From: Pisaster brevispinus
Taxonomy: Eukaryota > Echinodermata > Asteroidea > Forcipulatida > Asteriidae
NCBI GenBank assembly: GCA_023634235.1
Contig: JAMKCF010000031.1
Location: 930,001 to 994,000, forward strand
Direction: 5' to 3'
DNA: 64,000 bases
In this document: piece after piece, positions 43,717-53,000 of the stretch
How the letters are laid out: every line of letters starts with the position of its first letter
Position numbering within the stretch: position 1 is the first letter of the stretch
Notes under the pieces: model-generated
What the model was told of the DNA's origin: nothing
Seen by the model: the letters and a program-made list of their open reading frames with translations, nothing else
Databases searched by the model: none
Translations under genes and position numbers: made by a program

Positions 43717-44995
43717 AAAGTGGCGACAGGGTACTACCTGTCAATTATTCCCAAAATTCGACCCCCGGTAACATGGCGATTTTTGGCGATCACTTTTTGC
43801 GGACACCTCCGCCGATGGTGCTGGTTCGAATTTGAAGACCGCAACGATTTTATTCCATGAATTATTGAGGTTTTTTGGGCAACAAAGATGGCGTAACTTT
43901 TTGGTAGAAAGCTCCTAATTGCCCAGGTTTTGGGATTTGGCTCCCGGTAACATGCCGATTCCATGAATTATTGAGGTTTTTGGGCAACAAAGATGGCGTC
44001 ACTTTTTGGTAGAATGCTCCCAATTGCCCAGGTTTTGGGATTTGGCCATGTCCCCACACAGAAAAGGTCTTCAGGGAAGTCTAGTCTATCATGCTGCACC
44101 GTCAAATCGCACTTTTATTTTCGACCCCCAAATTCAAAATGGCGACAGGGTACTACCTGTCAATTATTCCCAAAATTCGACCCCCGGTAACATGGCGATT
44201 TTTGGCGATCACTTTTTGCGGACACCTCCGCCGATGGTGCTGGTTCGAATTTGAAGACCGCAACGATTTTATTCCATGAATTATTGAGGTTTTTTGGGCA
44301 ACAAAGATGGCGTCACTTTTTGGTAGAAAGCTCCTAATTGCCCAGGTTTTGGGATTTGGCCATGTCCCCACACAGAAAAGGTCTTCAGGGAAGTCTAGTC
44401 TATCATGCTGCACCGTCAAATCGCACTTTTATTTTCGACCCCCAAATTCAAAATGGCGACAGGGTACTACCTGTCAATTATTCCCAAAATTCGACCCCCG
44501 GTAACATGGCGATTTTTGGCGATCACTTTTTGCGGACTCCTCCGCCGATGGTGCTGGTTCTAATTTGAAGACCGCAACGATTTTATTCCATGAATTATTG
44601 AGGTTTTTTGGGCAACAAAGATGGCGTCACTTTTTGGTAGAAAGCTCCTTATTGCCCAGGTTTTGGGATTTGGCCATGTCCCCACACAGAAAAGGTCTTC
44701 AGGGAAGTCTAGTCTAGAATGCTGCACCGTCAAATCGCACTTTTATTTTCGACCCCAAAATTCAAAATGGCGACAGGGTACTACCTGTCAATTATTCCCA
44801 AAATTCGACCCCCGGTAACATGGCGATTTTTGGCGATCACTTTTTGCGGACACCTCCGCCGATGGTGCTGGTTGGAATTTGAAGACCGCTACGATTTTAT
44901 TCCATGAATTATTGAGGTTTTCTGGGCAACAAAGATGGCGTCACTTTTTGGTAGAAAGCTCCTTATTGCCCAGGTTTTGGGATTTGGCCATGTCC

Positions 44996-45154
44996 TAGCT
45001 TAAATATTTGACCTTAGAACAACCTCCCTGACTGATTAATTACCATGATTACTACTCACTGTACCAAGGCCCAAGTGTACGCCTTGTCCTTCCTACCACA
45101 TGTCATCACCTAGGTAAAAAGCCCATTAACGATCTTCTTGTCTTTTGGTTTATG
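44996..45154 (+). repeat. Inverted copy of the first about 158 bp of the LTR
   Basis: The segment starts with TAGCTTAAATATTTGACC immediately after the satellite breaks off at CCATGTCC. It ends at TTTATG, on top of the pol stop codon. It matches the start of the right-hand LTR read on the minus strand, but lies in the opposite orientation to a normal 3' LTR. The R and U5 parts with the AATAAA signal are absent here. Confidence 0.9.
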
Positions 45155-46264
45155 TTTCTTTGGTTGGTGGAATGGCTGAAGTTTGGCAATTCTGCTCAGT
45201 ATTGATTGGAGCAGTTGGTTGAACTGCTGGGATAGATTGGTTTGTTTTGGGAAGAACGGAATGTGTGGCATAAGCACTATCCAAATGGGCACATTTAAGG
45301 CGATCTAAGCTAATTGTGTCCTTGCGATTGTTCAGTTCAATGACAAAATGTTTGGCTGAACGACTGAGTACTTTGAAAGGGCCATCATAGGGTGGTTGAA
45401 GGGGTTTTCGTACCGAGTCCCGACGAACAAAAACATGGGTGCATGTTTGCAAATCACTGGGAACATTAATGTTAGTTCGTTGTTGAGGACGGCCGGTAGG
45501 CGGTTGGAGATTGTACATTGCCCGTTGTAAACGATGCACATAGACAGTGGGGTCCAAAGTAGAAATGTCGGAAGTTGTGTCAAAAAATTCTCCTGGCAAG
45601 CGAAGAGTCGTACCATAGACACGTTCAGCGACACTGTGACCAAAATCGGACTTGACCGCGGTACAAATTCCCAGGAGAACGAGTGGTAAAGTTTCTGTCC
45701 AGTTAGTGTTATCAACTTGTGCCTTTAGTGATGATTTCAGTTGCCTGTGGAAACGTTCCACCAAGCCATTAGCGATGGGGTGATAAGCTGTGGTACGTAT
45801 GCGCTGGGTACCATTAGGTTAGTCAGAGCACGGAAAAGTGCGGATTCGAACTGGGCACCGCGATCAGTGGTGATAATCGATGGAACGCCAAATGAGGCAA
45901 CCCATCGCGTTACAAAAGCACGAGCGACAGTTTCAGCTGTGATGTTGGGGAGGAATGGCCTCTGGCCACCGTGTGAAACGGTCAATACAGGTCAGCATCC
46001 ATTGGATGGTGGTAATGGTCCAACAAGATCAATGTGGACATGTGAAAATCGGGCATCTGGAGTAGAAAACTGAGACAGTGGGGCAAAGGTACTATGACGA
46101 TGGATCTTCGATCGCTGACACTGTATGCATGATTGTGCCCATTGTCGCACATCACGGTTAATACAAGGCCAAACATAGCAATCCGTGATGAGGCGTTGCG
46201 TAGCACGAATGCCAGGGTGTGATAGAGAATGCAGCGCGTCAAAAACTGCACGGCGCAACTCCAC
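45150..46264 (-). pseudogene. Retrotransposon integrase, frameshifted
   Basis: Integrase inserts element cDNA into the host genome. The N-terminal part (46264-45992) shows an HHCC zinc-binding pattern: a conserved H in SHPGI, an upstream H, and CIQC. It runs into [12 protein letters not shown], which carries the first catalytic Asp. The frame then shifts near 45990. The second part (45985 to about 45830) contains ITTDRGAQFES with the second Asp. Another shift near 45830 precedes the part with MVERFHRQLK (catalytic Glu) from 45764, which runs through a basic C-terminal domain to a stop at about 45150. All three catalytic acidic residues are present but in three frames. The stop overlaps the left inverted LTR fragment by a few bases. 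Confidence 0.9.
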
Positions 46265-47580
46265 TGGAACAGTGGACGTGCGTTTCCCGTAGAAATGTCA
46301 CAAAGTAATGTTATGTCACTTGACGGTAGGGGAAATCGCTTGAAATTGAGCGAGGATGACGATGTGCGTATGCGCTGAAGTTCTTCGCTGGTTTTCTGTA
46401 ATTCCGCCATTTTGTGGAAATCGATAAGGGTATGATGATCCGTGCGAAGAGCATTAAGTGCAACACGAGATAGGGCATCTGCGGCAGCGTTATCTCCACC
46501 TTTAACATGTCTGATATCACAGGTAAACTGTGAAACAAAATCGAGGTGGCGATTTTTGCGAGGGGAGTGTTTGTCCGTTGTGGTGCCGTGAGCATACGTG
46601 AGTGGTTTGTGGTCCGTTAGCACATGAAAATGACTACCCTCGAGCGAGTGTCGAAAATGGCGAATAGCGAGGTATATGGCTAAAAGTTCGCGACCAAATA
46701 TGCTATAACGTGTCTCTGCGGGTTGAAGTCGCTTTGAGAAGAACGCAAGTGGTTGCCATGCATTGTCAATTCTTTGTTGAAGAACAGCCCCCACTGCGAC
46801 ATCCGAAGTGTCCGTCATGACGCACAGCGGCGCGTCTGGCTTTGGATGTGCAAGGAGAGTGGCGTTAGCGAAGGCAACTTTGATAGCTTGAAATGAAGTT
46901 GTAGCAGAGTCATCCCAAGGGAGTGGTGCTGACTTTTTTCCGGCATTAGAGAGTAGATCGGTGAGTGGTTGGAGGATCTGGGAACAATGGGGGATGAAGC
47001 GGCGGTAGAAGTTGACGAGACCAAGGAATTCTCTGAGTTTGGTGAGAGTTGGTGGTTGGGGGAAATCACGGATAGCACTGACCTTTCCTGCAAGTGGTTG
47101 CACTCCGTGGCGGTCAACATGATGTCCAAGGAATTCCAGCGAGTCCGTGCCAAACTGACATTTCGCGGGGTTGATGATCACGCCATATTGTTGCAGGCGG
47201 TCGAACAGAAGACGAAGATGCGTTTCATGTTGATCGGCATCTGTACTGGCAACTAAGAGGTCATCGATGTATGCATAACAAAAGTCCAAACCTCTGGTGA
47301 CTTCATCGATGAAGCGTTGGAATGTTTGGGCGGCGTTGCGCAAACCAAGTGGCATACGGGTAAATTCGAAGAGCCCAAATGGAGTCGTAATAGCCGTTTT
47401 TGCGATGTCGTCTGTTGCCATGGGAATCTGATGGTAGGCGCGGATGAGGTCGATCTTGGAAAATATCGAAGTGCCATGTAGTGATGATGTAAAGTCCTGG
47501 ATATGTGGCACAGGGTAACGATCGGGCACCGTGGAGTTGTTGAGAGCCCGATAGTCGCCGCATGGACGCCAATCCCCAGT
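46262..47580 (-). pseudogene. Reverse transcriptase and RNase H, frameshifted
   Basis: Starting near 47530, the frame has the fingers/palm motif [12 protein letters not shown], then [14 protein letters not shown] and the catalytic box [11 protein letters not shown] (YIDD, the YxDD pair of Asp). Next come FLGHHV, the thumb, and RNase H with [14 protein letters not shown], the SRELLAI-like [11 protein letters not shown] and [11 protein letters not shown]. The RNase H end is followed by the linker to integrase. The frame is continuous over about 1.2 kb, then shifts near 46265. Upstream it is out of frame with the protease, through a break near 47570 in the N-terminal RT region. The domain order and motifs leave little doubt about the family; it is inactive as it stands. 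Confidence 0.92.
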
Positions 47581-48186
47581 CCATCATGTGTTGGAACTCA
47601 TCTTTGGCAACTTTCAAACGATCAGGTGGAAGACGGCGTGGGCGTGCGGCTGTAGGGGGGCCAGTCGTGACGACATGGTGCTCAACGTTGTGTTTGATTG
47701 GAGTGTCACTATAGGTCGGACACGTTATGCTGGGAAAATCCTTCAGAATGTCCGCAAATTGAGATGGGGTTGGCGGTTTGAAGATGGGGCTGAGCGATGG
47801 TGACGTTGATGCTTTTCCACCGATACTCAAATTGGTTGTGGCATCAATTAGCATGCAATTGCGGATGTCAACAAGAGAGTTGAAATAACGAAGGAAATCT
47901 GCGCCTATAATTGCATGTTGAACTTCTGCGACAATGAAAACCCATTGGCATGGTCGCCGAATTCCAATGTCAAGTGTCAATGACCTTTCACCGTATAAAG
48001 TAGCGATTTGCGAAGCGTTAGCTGCTTGAAGGTCATTTCTATGATTACGGTGGGCGCGGTCGTGAGATGAAGGAGGGATGCCACTCACCTCTGCTCCTGT
48101 GTCCACAAGGAATTGTTGCTTTGTGATGCGGTCCGTGACGTAAAATAGGCGATTAGATGTGGAACGGCCGGCAGAGCAAGTCGCCC
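47570..48186 (-). pseudogene. Retrotransposon aspartic protease and linker to RT
   Basis: The frame contains DTGAEVSGIPPS, with the catalytic D-T-G triad of retropepsins, and downstream HAIIGADFL, equivalent to the ILG/IIG-D hydrophobic motif before the second flap strand. The linker that follows ends in the RT-leading segment with [10 protein letters not shown]. The protease starts just past the gag stop codon, as in related elements where pol overlaps or follows gag. It is not fused to RT in this copy because of the shift near 47570. Confidence 0.85.
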
Positions 48187-49048
48187 CTACTTGCCGGCTT
48201 GGTCGTTTCCCTGGTTACTGGCATAGGAACATGGCTGTGTACATTTGTGGGCCATAGCTCCAAATTTCCAGTGGTACCAGCACTCTGCATGTTTATCGGG
48301 AGTGGCCGTGGCTGCTGGGCTACGGTCATGAGAGCGTTGACGACGAGGTTGACTGTGGCTGCGTCTGCGTACACGTGAATGGGCAGTGAGGGTGGATATC
48401 ATCGATGCCAAATTCGCTACTTCGGACTGCAGTTGTTGAATCTCGGTTGGTGGGGGAGATGCTATGGTAGCGATGTGTGCCGCAGAGACGGATGCTTGGG
48501 CCGGGGAGACTTCCATAATTTTATCTGCCAACTTTGCCAGTTGGTCAATGTCGACCTCCTCTGACGTTGACGCAAGAATGAGGCGAGCATTAGTGGGAAG
48601 CCGCTGTAGAAAAAGTTGCTTCATTATGGATGGCTCCAATGTACGCTCCCCGAAGAGCTGTTGCATCTTGCGGAGGAGTTGGGAGGGCTTTCTATCCCCC
48701 AACTCCTCTGTTGTCAGGAGTTGATGTAAACGTTTCTGTTCAGATTGTGATGTCCGTTTTATCAACTCCTTCTTGAGTGTGGTGTAAGGAGCATCAGCGG
48801 GTGGCGTTATTAAAATGTCTCTCACCTCTTGTGCTATTTGCGGCTGCAGTGATGCGACGACATAAGCATACTTAGTATGTTCAGATACTATTTCCCCGAG
48901 TGGTAAACTGCGCCTCCACCTGAGTGAACCATATAGTTGGGTCGGATGGCCAGTATGGTGAGAGCTTTAGGCTGATTGCTGCAGTTAGGCTTACAGGTGG
49001 CTGTGCTGTTGTGCTGATAGTGGTACTAGTTGTAGCCGGAATAGACAT
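48187..49048 (-). pseudogene. Retrotransposon gag, one frameshift
   Basis: The ATG at 49048 opens a frame with a Thr/Ser-rich N-terminus followed by [15 protein letters not shown], a typical capsid start of this gypsy group. It runs into a stop near 48887. One base shift restores a frame from about 48890 to a stop at 48187. That part carries the capsid helices (LLTTEELGDRKPSQLLRKM), a Ser/Arg-rich basic stretch and a Cys/His segment CWYHWKFGAMAHKCTQPC, probably the nucleocapsid zinc finger. Apart from the single shift, gag looks complete. Confidence 0.85.
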
Positions 49049-49080
49049 TGTTAATTCCAAAATTCCACTAAATGTTTAAA

Positions 49081-49099
49081 GATCACGTCTGGGTCACCA
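49081..49099 (-). other. Primer-binding site of the retrotransposon
   Basis: On the minus strand the sequence reads TGGTGACCCAGACGTGATC. It starts with TGG, which would pair with the CCA end of a tRNA, and lies directly after the end of the LTR and about 35 bp before the gag ATG. Which tRNA it matches cannot be decided without a search. Confidence 0.7.
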
Positions 49100-49463
49100 G
49101 TTTGGGAGTTCGTTGATGGAATAGTGTGGAATCACACAAATACTGATCTTACCATAACTTTATTAAGACATGAATTAATTCTAGTAGTAGGCAATAGTAT
49201 ACAAGTGGAAGCCCAGAGACACTGTGTCTCGTTTGGTAGTTGGAAATAGAGTGAGTGAAGAAACTAATAAGTATTGTGGGTCAGACTATCCAATTTAAGA
49301 GCAATCATAAACCAAAGACAAGAAGAATGTTAATGGGCTTTTTACCTAGGTGATGACATGTGGTAGGAAGGACAAGGCATACACTTGGGCCTTGGTACAG
49401 TGAGTAGTAATCATGGTAATTAATCAATCAGGAAGGTTGTTCTAAGGTCAACTATTTAAGCTA
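49100..49463 (-). repeat. 5' LTR of the retrotransposon, about 360 bp
   Basis: This stretch lies between the primer-binding site and the right-hand end of the element. On the minus strand it contains AATAAA (49164-49159), the expected poly-A signal of the R region. Its outer 158 bp (49463-49306) are the part found inverted at 44996-45154. The terminal dinucleotides are not a clean TG..CA, so the exact ends are uncertain by several bases. Confidence 0.75.
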
Positions 49464-50021
49464 CTGGACTGTTGCTGGGGCAATGTACAGGGGTTTAAAG
49501 TTAACAAAATGTATTTGTAATATGTGGAAGAAAACGCTACAATACGTTTGCCCATCCCAGCGCCTTTGGTTTGAAGGCAAGGCGCTGGGGACGAGCGAAA
49601 ACAAAAACCTGCTGTTTACAAGGACTGCACTAATGTTTGTTCGTCAAAGACCGTCATTCACCTCGGCTGAGATAACTAGTGGACTAATTATTCTTAATGG
49701 AGAGCGCTAAAATAAGTTATGGCTTGGGACACAATGAAACATCCACGAATAAAAAGATATTGAGGATTTCATCAATTTAAGTTGAATTGAAATTAATATT
49801 TCAATTAGAAATAAAACATTGCTGCACTCCTGGATTTGCATTTGTTATCCTGGTTATTGACGGTCGTTGACAAAACTGTAACGTTCGTAGCATCACGGAA
49901 CTTGGGGCTGGGCCAAAATTGAGTTTGCACTTCTGCACAGAGCGTCTGCAAACCCTCAGCAGCCAGGGTCTTCATATTTTAAGGTTAAACTAAAAGCAGA
50001 CTTTTTTCTTATCCTTTCCAG
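49464..50021 (+). promoter_or_regulatory. Upstream region of NCBP1 with an 11-bp hairpin
   Basis: This is single-copy sequence between the retrotransposon and the NCBP1 start codon. It contains a perfect inverted repeat, CCCAGCGCCTT at 49556-49566 and AAGGCGCTGGG at 49579-49589. A pyrimidine tract ending in CAG (50001-50021) lies directly before the exon with the ATG, so a 5' UTR intron is possible. No TATA box is evident. The promoter must be in or near these 560 bp, unless an untranslated exon lies beyond the element. This is inferred from position only. Confidence 0.4.
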
Positions 50022-50059
50022 TATGTCTAGAAGAAGACGCTTAGAAGATGACGGTGATG
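50022..50059 (+). CDS. NCBP1: NCBP1 exon with start codon
   Basis: The ATG at 50023 gives [12 protein letters not shown], which fits the conserved MSRRR start of the family. The donor GTAATA follows at 50060 and the exon ends with one base of the next codon. A pyrimidine-rich stretch and CAG lie immediately upstream, so the exon may begin at 50022 after a 5' UTR intron. Otherwise transcription starts a little upstream and there is no acceptor. Confidence 0.85.
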
Positions 50060-53000
50060 GTAATATGTCTACTTATTTATATTTAGTTTACGAGCTGCCC
50101 TTCGCCTGTTCGCTCCTTGCTCTAGTGAAAAGAGTCTGCTTTTTGTTGTGTTTACCATTGCTTCGCACAGCATCCTTTTCGGGAAAATGTTTTATTTAAG
50201 TTTTTAAAATGTTAGTAGCCCTTAAAAGTTATATGAGTGCTACAGTTATGTGAGTTGCGATGATTGTAACCCTCCATCCTCCCGAGTTGCGATGATCTGC
50301 GATGGAATCGTAACCCTCCATCCTCCCGACAAATGCCCGAGTTGCGATGATCGTAACCCTCCATCCTCCCGAGTTGTGATGGAATCGTAACCCTCCATCC
50401 TCCCGAGTTGCGATGATCTTAACCCTCCATCCTCCCGAGCTGCGATGATCGTAACCCTCCATCCTCCCGACGGTCGGGAGGATGGAGGGTTACGAACATT
50501 AGGGTAGTATACTCTACTCAGCATTCTCCTGAAGATGAGCAGAGTATACTGTTCGAAACGTCGAGACCACACCAAGCCAACACTCCTCCCATGGAGTTCT
50601 GGCCTTACAAATAAAGACGTTTATTTTTCAAATTACTCTGAGAATTCATGGCGCAATGCCACGCTTTTTGTTAACAACATTCCCAACAGATAACAGGAGT
50701 CAAAAGCGTCGGAGGACCACCACTGATCAGAATGAGATAGAAGAAAGGCTTGAATCCCTCATTGCAAGAGTCGGGGAAAAGGTATATACCTTGTATAATG
50801 CTGTTACGGTGACTTTATGTCTTGTGTCATGCTGTTATGGTGACTTTACGTCTTGTGTAAAGCTGTTATATTGACTTTACTTCTTGTGTAATGCTGTTAT
50901 GTTGACTTTAAGTCTTGTGTAAAGCTGTTATGATGACTTTAAGTCTTGTGTTACGCTGTTATGGTGACTTTAAGTCTTGTGTTACGCTGTTATGATGACT
51001 TTAAGTCTTGTGTTACGCTGTTATGATGACTTTAAGTCTTGTGTAACGCTGTTATGATGACTTTAAGTCTTGTGTTACGCTGTTATGATGACTTTAAGTC
51101 TTGTGTTACGCTGTTATGTTGACTTTAAGTCTTGTGTTACGCTGTTATGGTGACTTTAAGTCTTGTGTAACGCTGTTATGATGACTTTAAGTCTTGTGTA
51201 ACGCTGTTATGTTGACTTTAAGTCTTGTGTTACGCTGTTATGATGACTTTAAGTCTTGTGTAACGCTGTTATGATGACTTTAAGTCTTGTGTAAAGCTGT
51301 TATGGTGACTTTACGTCTTGTGTAACGCTGTTATGGTGACTTTAAGTCTTGTGTAACGCTGTTATGATGACTTTAAGTCTTGTGTAACGCTGTTATGGTG
51401 ACTTTACGTCTTGTGTAATGCTGTTATGGTGACTTTACGACTTGTTTAATGCTGTTAATTTTTTACGTTTTGTGTAACGCTGTTATGATGACTTTAAGTC
51501 TTGTGTTACGCTGTTATGGTGACTTTAAGTCTTGTGTAACGCTGTTATGGTGACTTTAAGTCTTGTGTAACGCTGTTATGGTGACTTTACGTCTTGTGTA
51601 ACGCTGTTATGATGACTTTAAGTCTTGTGTTACGCTGTTATGATGACTTTACCTGGGCATGCTTGAATGCTCAGTATTGAACTAGGGATGGGACGTTTAA
51701 CTGTTTACCCCCCCCCTAAAAAAAACCGGGTTAAATCCATTTCCAAATAATATCTTTAATATTTAACCGAAACGGACAATAAAACAAAACGAGACCTTTC
51801 TTTTTCAGCTTGCCTGTAGAGAATTATTCTCCTGCTTTGTTTTATAACAATTAGTAATGATGATAATGCTATTGAGCGACCGTGGTGTGCACACTCCCAC
51901 ACAAAAGAATTTTTATAAATTTACATTTTACTATGTAGACAGAACAGCACTATACCAGCACACAGAGGATGTGCAGACACGCACTGATTTTGTGACCACC
52001 AAATTGATGAAACATTGATGGAACAAGATAACAATTTTCATTACATATTTTCAGTAGTTTTCTTTTCTTTTTTATAGTTATTGATATTAATTAATTGATA
52101 TTTCTTTTTGTTCCTACACAGTTCAACTGAGCTACCAGAAAAGTTGAGTGTGTACACAACCTTGGTCGGTCTCATGTATGCTAAGAACTACGAATGTGGA
52201 GGCGATGTGAGTTCTTACATGAATTGTGTCCATGTAGTCTTGGTTAAAGACCAGGGATGGCGCACTTACTTTTGATGCAAAGTGTGGTGTGTAGTAATAA
52301 AATCACACAGCACCCTAGATGTGGTGGGTCCTGGCCTGCAGTAGAGGGCATTGAAATGGAGCAATTTTGACACCGTGCTTTAATCTGTCATTTGAACTTA
52401 AAAGGAATGGGGAATGGAGCAATTTTGACAAAGTTCTTTGTGAATTTGGACCACTTATTTCATCGTTCAGTTACTGCTAAGTTTAAGTCGACACTTTGGT
52501 GGTGTTAGACTCCTTGGCCTTGTTTCCGAACAGTTTATTCTGAATCATGGAAAAATGTGTGCAGTGCAAATTGCTGTGATTAATTTTTGTTGTGTCTTGT
52601 TCTTTAATAATAGTTCTCGGAGGAGTTATGGAGGCAGTTGAAGGAGCTGATGAAACAGAACGAGTGGGACAGATGTCGCCTACTAGTGCGCTTCATTGCT
52701 GACCTCATCAACTGCCGTGTGGTGGACGTGTCCTCCATGGTTCAGCTCTACGAAGCATTTGTTGCCGTGACGCTAGAAGAAGGCATCCCTCAGGTCAGGT
52801 CGGACTGGTTTGTGTACACTGTACTCTCCAGTCTGCCATGGGTGAGTGTAGATTTTCTGGATCAATTATCCCCTACTATGGATGCATACTCCAAGATGCC
52901 TCAATACCTTCCCCATATGCTATGCACAGAATGGTGACGTAACCCATGCCACACATGGACCAAGGTTGAGAACCTTTATCTCTTCCAGCAGTCGCCCAAA

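Larger units (their letters stand above)
1..44995. repeat. Satellite DNA array, about 314-bp monomer, about 143 copies
   Basis: One sequence unit repeats head to tail in a single orientation from the first base to 44995. A representative monomer runs from the ATGGCG at 726 to the next one at 1040. Nearly all monomers share a TCTAGA (XbaI) site, a short palindrome (GACAGG, six-base loop, CCTGTC; for example 877-894) and two A(A/G)ATGGCG motifs about 146 bp apart. Two subtypes tend to alternate. One has CCGATTTTTGGCG, TTCGAATTTGAAG and GAATTATTGAGG; the other has CCGGTTTTCGGCG, the 12-bp palindrome TTCGAATTCGAA and GAATTTTTGAGG. The period is not a multiple of three and frames close in each monomer, so this is not coding DNA. 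The left edge lies outside the window. The right edge falls inside a monomer at the retrotransposon junction. I do not recognise the family by name. Confidence 0.98.
44996..49463 (-). mobile_element. Degenerate Ty3/gypsy LTR retrotransposon with inverted termini
   Basis: The minus strand carries, in order, a 5' LTR, primer-binding site, gag with a CCHC-like segment, aspartic protease, reverse transcriptase, RNase H and integrase. This is the Ty3/gypsy order, with integrase last. The frames are broken several times. Instead of two direct LTRs, the ends are an inverted pair: 44996-45154 is the reverse complement, with few mismatches, of 49306-49463. No clear target-site duplication is visible. 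The left flank is satellite and the right flank is single-copy sequence upstream of NCBP1. The copy cannot be autonomous. Confidence 0.93.

Noticed and set aside
1..44995. Many short conserved reading frames (62, 65 and 88 codons) on both strands
   Set aside because: They recur once per satellite monomer, overlap each other on both strands, and appear or vanish with single substitutions. The period is not a multiple of three.
1..44995. CRISPR-like array
   Set aside because: The repeats are contiguous with no unique spacers, and the genome is eukaryotic.
1..44995. CENP-B box in the monomer (ATTCGACCCCCGGTAAC)
   Set aside because: It shares TTCG but misses the central A and the CGGG half of the box.
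1..44995. Pol III B box (GGTTCGAATTC) in the monomer
   Set aside because: One position of the core consensus is wrong and no A box lies at a suitable distance upstream. It may be chance.
45150..49048. Intact retrotransposon polyprotein
   Set aside because: Frames shift in gag, before RT, before integrase and twice inside integrase, so it is annotated as pseudogene parts.
50656..50874. Open frame starting at the ATG at 50656
   Set aside because: Its middle part is NCBP1 exon 2. Its start is intron and its end is minisatellite.
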